This document shows positions 57,701 through 64,000 of a stretch of 64,000 bases of DNA, in pieces. A model generated the notes under the pieces. That model worked only from the letters and a program-made list of their open reading frames with translations, searched no databases and was not told the origin of the DNA. Every line of letters begins with the position of its first letter. The stretch's first letter is position 1. Position numbers and translations under genes: made by a program. The DNA lies in assembly GCA_020650975.1 (NCBI GenBank), contig JAIPMN010000979.1:6511-70510 (forward strand). Direction: 5' to 3'. Source of the DNA: Apostichopus californicus (taxonomy: Eukaryota; Echinodermata; Holothuroidea; Aspidochirotida; Stichopodidae).

Positions 57701-58250
57701 AATTCTGGTTAAACTGTGTCTGTGGACAACGTGGTTTTGGTAAACATTTATTTACAATCTGTTTCCTTTCTGTATAATAGTTGAGTCATTATCTCTAAAC
57801 TGGATAAACATTTCAGTAGTGACACATACAGCACCCAGCACCAGAAGTTTCAGAAGTACCACGGTGAAATGTGCTTTCTTACATGCCAACATTCTTGGTT
57901 GGTTCAGTCAGGAGTTTATTATATCGGGAGCAAGACAGGTGTAAGCCTCGGTGACTAGTGTCAGTCATATCTATTCCTATAAAGACTGTATGATCTAAAG
58001 TGGACATACCATTGACCAGTTATTATACCTGCCATAATTATAGCTAACTCTGATCCAAATGAGAGTAAAACAGAGGCAAAGGAGGAGAGGCAGGAAGCTT
58101 GGAGATGTGACAGTCGCAGGGGAAGAAGAGAGTGGCATGCCCAGAAACAGGAGGTTGGTGTCAGCAGTAATTAGTGATATTCAAATACAATTACTGTTGA
58201 TGTCAGCCCTTTGTTGCTAGGCACATTTCAACTTTTCAAGAACAACAGGA
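51778..58250 (+). other. Region after the last visible XRRA1 exon
   Basis: Probably the start of a long XRRA1 intron. Open frames up to 116 codons (51863-52213) show no family motif. I looked for the next LRR exon, expected to start in phase 2 and read like ALETLMLDDNRL, and did not find it. A G-run lies at about 56123-56138. Confidence 0.55.
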
Positions 58251-58859
58251 ATTTGGTTTATATTTTTTTATTGGTTGAGAAAAGTCCTGTTCCAGTTAAA
58301 ATATCTCTTCGTACATCTTAGAAATTTTCCAGCATTTGCACCAAAAGAAAATTAGAAGCAGAAACTAAAAAGTGATTACAACATTGTAAATATATTTTTG
58401 TTTTGGTGTTTGTATCTTCATTCTGTTGATTTGACTGATACCAACATTAGAAAACCCTGTTATAAACATAGAACTTCCTGTTGCGAAAGATTTTATGTTG
58501 AAAAATGTTACAGAGTCAGAATTGAATCAGTCTAGCATAGGGTCTTTTGTCTGTAAGGAAGTGGTTTCAGCCAAGGCATGACTACTGCTTGACTTAACCA
58601 TCTGTATCCCTTGCACACACTGTTCTATTTGGGGTTGAGATAACTGTACACAAATTTTATTTTTGCTTGCAACTGGATTTTTCATGGTCAAAGATTAATC
58701 TTTTTTTTTTGGAGAGGAAACTTGTTTTCTAAGTATTTCCAAAATTTCTGGTTTTACAGGTTAGTGTGATGTTTGTTTGACACAACAACATTTTTGACTT
58801 TTTGCTTTTCTTTTTGTCTATTTATAAATTCAATGTTTGAACATAGTTTTTGAAAAAGG

Positions 58860-58913
58860 AACATCTTTAATATTGTGGGTTGATAACAATAAACCCACAA
58901 TATGAAAGATGTT
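58860..58913 (+). repeat. 54-nt near-perfect hairpin, miRNA-precursor-like size
   Basis: Arms 58860-58881 and 58892-58913 (22 bases each) pair with a single mismatch; the arms contain AATATTGTGGGTT and AACCCACAATAT. The loop is 10 bases (GATAACAATA). The paired region does not clearly extend outward, so it is shorter than most animal pre-miRNAs. No known miRNA seed is claimed. Confidence 0.6.
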
Positions 58914-59992
58914 TTAACAACTGTTCTTTGGCACAATACCAGAATTTCATAAAAATTTCGGAATTTACTAAATGGCAGAAAATAAAGTTTTTGACAAATT
59001 TATACAAACCTTACAAATAAAAACTACTCCAGAATTTATCATGCAAGAAATCAAAATGTTCTTTGAAAATTAAAAGAGCAAAGCAAAATGAGACAATTTT
59101 TTTAGGTTTATAATTTATTCAATGTTCACCAGTATGCTTACATTTAGTTAAATTATCTTTCAATTCTCATAAAAACATTTATCCATAACCACATTTAATT
59201 TAGTATGCATGTTTTTAAAGACAGACAACATGTTTTCATGCACTCAGTTCAAGTCAACACACATTGTGAAAAAATATATTGTTTTTAAGACTTTTTTATT
59301 GCAGAGAATAAGTTCTAATGAAACATAATTCTTTTAAATATTTAAAAAAAAAATCACTTCAAATATGTACAGGATCTTATGTATCCACATTTAACATGCA
59401 TATGTAGTAATCAGGATGGAATATCAACCATTTAATAAGGTTTAGATTCATTTTGTTTTAAATACATTGCTTCCACTATAAATTGAATTCTGCAAATCAG
59501 ATTTTCTTAGTACTCTTATCTTCAGTGGGACATATTTTTTAAGAAAGATAAAAGCCAAGGACAAGAACTTTGTCACATTTCAAACCAAGTTAAAAAATTT
59601 GTGAAAAATGTTATCATAAAATTTTAATCATTTGTTATGTAAAAGAAATCATAAATAATTACAGCATAGAAATAACTTCTGTTTTATTTTAAATAAATTT
59701 ATTTCACTATGTATACACTGTCTGTAAATATACCAGTTTCCTCATAAATATTTGTCTAAAATGTAACATAATTTTTAAAGAAGAATACAAGATACCAATT
59801 CCCAACGAAAAAAGTTAATAAATCAAATATTTTTCGAAGAATTAAATCATTCTTGGATCAAAATGATTATAGATGTGTTTATATTCACATTGAGAATAAG
59901 TCCATTTTAAACATGGTAAATGTTATTCTGTTAAATCTGATGAGGGGAGATACATTTTTAAGATGAAAAAGAGTTCAGGATGAAACCTTCGT

Positions 59993-60400
59993 CCAAAGCA
60001 TCATTTAATTTGAATTTATATTTCATTTTACAAATTAGGTATTATCAAACTTGCAAAAGTAGTAACTCTGAGAAATTAAGAGCATGTAAATATGATGCTA
60101 AGAAACAAATTATTGTTTTCAATAATTCATCCAAAAATCATCATTTCATTTGAATATATTTTTCTTTTTTAGAAATTAAGTATTATCAAGCTTGCAGTAT
60201 CTCTGAGAAATTTAGAGCATTTAAATATAATGCCAAGAATCAAATTGTTGTTTTCAATAATTCATTCGAAGCATCATATTATTTGAGTTTATTTTTCTGT
60301 TTAGAAATTAGGTATTTTCAAACTTGCAAAAGTGGTAACTCTGAGAAATTTAGTGCATCTATATAAATATAATACTAAGAATCAAAATATTTCCTGTTAA
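59993..60400. repeat. Tandem repeat, about 137-bp unit, three diverged copies
   Basis: Copies start at 59993, 60131 and 60267 (CCAAAGCATCATT, CCAAAAATCATCATT, CGAAGCATCATATT). Each continues with a TTTGAA/TTTGAG word, AAATTA.GTATT.TCAA.CTT, CTCTGAGAAATT, GCAT and an ATAATGC/ATGATGC.AAGAA word. The divergence points to an old duplication. Confidence 0.85.
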
Positions 60401-62384
60401 TAATTTACTTTAATAGGAAATAATTTACTTGTAGAAAGTATATTTCACAATGAACTTTAGAACAGCCTTTTCCCCATTTGCTTTCAGTATTTGTAAAACT
60501 TTTTTTGAATAAATGTTGCTAATGCACTGTCTAAAATAGCAAAGAAACAAATACATTCTTAGAATTATTTTAATTCATTCATTTTTAGAATTTCTTCATG
60601 TATGTTGCTGAAACATTTTATGAATTCTAGAATAGAATAAAATTTCATGATGTAACAATAAATATATGAAAAACAGTAAAACAATAGTGTTTTTCCACAT
60701 TTGTAAACTTTTGTTTTGTAGTATTTTGTAAAAACAAAATCCTTAGAAAACAAAACTCAGTGAACAAACCCTGAAAACTATAAGGACAAATTTAAAAACG
60801 TAAATGGAAAATGAAAATGCATATAAAAACTTTCCAATGAATTCAAAATTTTAAAGACTTGATATATTGAAAAGTAGCATTAATAAAGTATATTTTTATA
60901 AATATTTGTGTGTTTTTTTACCAAATAAAAATTGTGTAGGATGTGGTAATATTTAATACAAATAAACATTAGAATAACTTTTCAAGACACGTTTGATAAT
61001 TTGCAAATGGGTTGTCACTGCTGATCTCATTTTATCCATTATGATGTAAATAATATGTATCCTTAAGAAATAATTTATTTATGGAAATGTCAAAATGTAT
61101 TCTTATGTAACTATACATGAAACAAAGTTTTAGAATGAAGTATAAAACAGTTTACAACTTAAGGTAAAACTAAATGCAATGAAGCATAGTCTCTTCAATG
61201 CAATTCAGTACAATTCAGAAATTATCTGAAAATTATTTCTTCAAATGGCAAATACATTGTATTTAAAAAAAAATAATAATAATAATACTAATATTAAAAA
61301 ATATTTACAAGCAAACTTCAGAGTGATATATCATGATAAGATTACAAAAGAAATAGAAAAATATTTGAATTCTTTGGATTGCAGTGCACATAAAATTTAT
61401 TATTGTTATTTAAGAGAAGAATTTCATAATGTTATAATCAACTTATCCATCAGTTCACATATTTAATATCTATCTTTTACAAGTCATTTTCCCTCTGTGA
61501 AGATAGATTTGAAATAAAACTGTGAAAAGAATTATTTACAAATTTATTTTAAAACAAAAATAAAAACAAGAAAGGCTTTTCCAATGCTTGCCTTTCATAT
61601 AAACATTGATTATCAACCATGGTTTTTGTAGTATTTTTAAATACTGAGTTTCAAATCACATTTAACATTCTAACTTCTTATAAGATGAACTAATAGATGG
61701 TACACAAATTACAGTAAAAGGGAACATTGTGAATTTATTGTGGACGTGGTATCCTATTTTTATTTGTAATGTTTTTTATGCAATTTCCTTTTCTTTGCCA
61801 AATACATCTAGGCCAACTCATAACACTAAAATGCTAACCTTAATAGTTAGGTCATTAAATTTATAGAGATGTTAATAAGTTCTTTAATGAAATATTAAGT
61901 CTGAAATAGACTAAGGTTATAATTTCTGTGCTTCCTTGTATATTTCTGTGTGAATATATATTTATGCTAAGAATACATGCGCATATTGGCAAAGTTATCA
62001 CAGAGAATGCAGAAAGTATCTTGTTAAACTGAAATGCACAGAATAATTTTGATACTTTCATTATTTAAAAATTGTACTTAATGTTACATTGACAATATAG
62101 CTAATTACTGACTAAAATATATGGAGAACAAAATATGGAGAATGTTGTAAAAGTGAGTTTCTTTTCTCATAGGAACATAACCTTAAATGCAACATAGAAC
62201 AGGTTTTGTTTCCTGAAAACTGTTTCTCCAAATGGAAGCAGTGTAAATGATACGTGAAAAAGTAGAAATTTGGTTGCTACGATAGTAAAAATAGCAAGTT
62301 ATCGCTAATTGTCAAGTACTGTATGTCATGAATTTTCTTCATCAGAAAAAAATAAATTAAATACATAAATAAAAATTAAATGAT

Positions 62385-62452
62385 GAATGTTTATACATTA
62401 AAGATTAAAGATGAATGTTTATACACAAAAATTAAAGATGAATGTTTATACA
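62385..62452. repeat. Short tandem repeat, GATGAATGTTTATACA, three copies
   Basis: GATGAATGTTTATACA occurs three times within 70 bp, separated by AAATTAAA-like spacers. Confidence 0.9.
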
Positions 62453-64000
62453 GTACACAATAAAACATGATTTGCTGAATATGCAGCACTCTGTGCAAAT
62501 GCATGAATAAGAATTATTTTAATAATATCTTAATGATCACATACAAATCATTTTAGATTGTGAAATTATTTCAGTACATGTATGCAAATAAATGACGAGA
62601 TATCAAATAGAAAATCCCCTGGAATTTTGTTTTAAGGTAATTAGAATTCAGGAGATGGCAAGAAAAATAAACTTTTCATTCGGAACCTTTGCTTCCTTGC
62701 AGAAATATGTGTTTGTTTTAGTTATTATTTCCTCTTTCTGACATTTGATATTGTTACAGTGACAAATCAAGTATTGTATGATAATTAAAAATCACTTGAA
62801 AGATAAACAGTGTAGGAGAAGTTGTAGGAGTTTGTAACAAATATCAAGGATTTCAGACAGACCTTAAAATTCCAGGTACTGTAGCTCTAGAAATAAATAA
62901 GTGAAACAAAAGAATTAATAGAAGTTCTTCTCTCTTAGTTTTATGGAAAATTACTTGGTACAACATACATGTTTCCTGTATTATTACATCATTGCAATAA
63001 TTTTGTGCTATTTAACGAGGAGGTATATACTGGCATAGGTATTCTGAATGATACATACATTATAGTGTTGGATAAGAGGGTAAAACAAATTTGGAAATAC
63101 AATTTTGAGAATGGATTCTTTTACTTTATTGAAATTTATTAAAAGTATTTATGATTAATTCATTTTAATAAAGTGAAATGCTTATTAGGGATTATTCTCA
63201 GGGAAAAGAAATGACTAAAGTTGTCAAGTTAAATTTAATTAGTTACTATATACAATACTTAATGTGCCTGGTTGCTTAAAGTAATATCAATTTCTTACCG
63301 TTTACCTTATTATGTGAATTGAAACTTGATTGAACTAGTGAACTGCAATGTTATGGGCATCTGTATCGTAAAATATCGAAACCATCATGAAACGGCAACT
63401 CCAAGGTCCTATAAAAGTTGTAAATAAGAATACCATATTAAAGTGAATGAAATTTAAATTTTAGTGGGAACAATCAGTTCCTTGATTAGATGAAGTACAG
63501 TAATTATAATACAGTTTTCATATTAAATTGGATGACTTTTTGGATGACATTCTTAAACAGAACAGCAGATTGTTCAGTAAACGATAACAAATATTGAGAA
63601 TATAACTTAGTTGTCTTCTAGTTTGTTCCAAGTTGAATTGATTAATATCCACCTGCATACTGGACTGATGAACTTTTAATCAAAGTACAGTTTAAAATAA
63701 TATTTGACTGAAAAAAAATATGATGTCTATAAAGAGAAACAGTTCCAGATTCAAATATAATAAAACTTTATGGAGTCTAAACAAGAAGATATGAGTAATT
63801 ATTCACTTGCGAGGTTAATATGAAAATGGTGTCTCCCCTTTGTAATTCTCTGATCACTGGATCTTTGAAGTAAGATGACTGCTTGATTGATTTAAATAGT
63901 GTTTGCTCGTGAATATTCATAGATAATTTTAATCAAGTCAAATAGGTGGCTCACGATTGAACACTTCATCAAGCCGAAAAATCTCCAACCAACCTCTTGA

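Larger units (their letters stand above)
58250..64000. other. Very AT-rich, CpG-poor, non-coding stretch
   Basis: Base make-up changes near 58.3-58.9 kb: long A/T-only words are everywhere, G+C appears near one quarter by eye, and CpG is found only about once per 200-300 bp. No protein-like frame is seen. It holds a near-perfect hairpin (58860-58913), a 137-bp three-copy tandem repeat (59993-60400) and a small 27-bp repeat (62385-62452). It may be XRRA1 intron or intergenic DNA. Confidence 0.6.

Overview
The window looks like nuclear DNA of an invertebrate deuterostome, most probably an echinoderm. The reasons are AT-rich DNA, small exons split by multi-kilobase introns with GT/AG borders, orthologues of animal genes (PNPLA2-like lipase, PUDP, NKAP, XRRA1), CR1/L2-type LINE tails, a tRNA-derived SINE and several MITE-like elements. 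The species assignment is an inference; there is no ribosomal or mitochondrial marker to settle it. I saw no operon, CRISPR array, bacterial feature or retrovirus-like element.

Layout. 1-8.8 kb: no recognised exon; an 86-bp satellite, old LINE-tail remnants and homopolymer runs. 8.8-14.9 kb, minus strand: 5' part of a patatin-like phospholipase gene of the ATGL/PNPLA2 group (three coding exons; the catalytic-Asp exon and the rest were not found). 15.4-19.4 kb, plus strand: a complete four-exon pseudouridine-5'-phosphatase gene (PUDP/HDHD1), head to head with the lipase, carrying a SINE, a hAT-like MITE and a decayed LINE in its introns. 19.5-23.2 kb: a convergent intergenic space. 23.5-30.6 kb, minus strand: a complete eight-exon NKAP gene. 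32.15 kb onward, plus strand: XRRA1, head to head with NKAP, with five exons up to 51.8 kb; the later exons are not visible. 51.8-64 kb is probably a long XRRA1 intron, and from about 58.3 kb it becomes strikingly AT-rich and CpG-poor.

The four genes have separate jobs: lipid hydrolysis, nucleoside-phosphate clean-up, splicing/transcription control, and a leucine-rich-repeat protein. They are arranged as two head-to-head pairs (lipase/PUDP, NKAP/XRRA1) that probably share promoters, with PUDP and NKAP converging. Both converging genes carry a tandem duplication of the end of their last exon (115 bp and 128 bp), each including the stop-codon region; this is the most unusual shared pattern here. 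Other notable items are a strong-context uORF before XRRA1, four MITE-like inverted-repeat elements, two near-perfect short hairpins, and a long N-terminal extension with clustered Cys/His on the lipase. I found no clear case for an undescribed multi-gene system.
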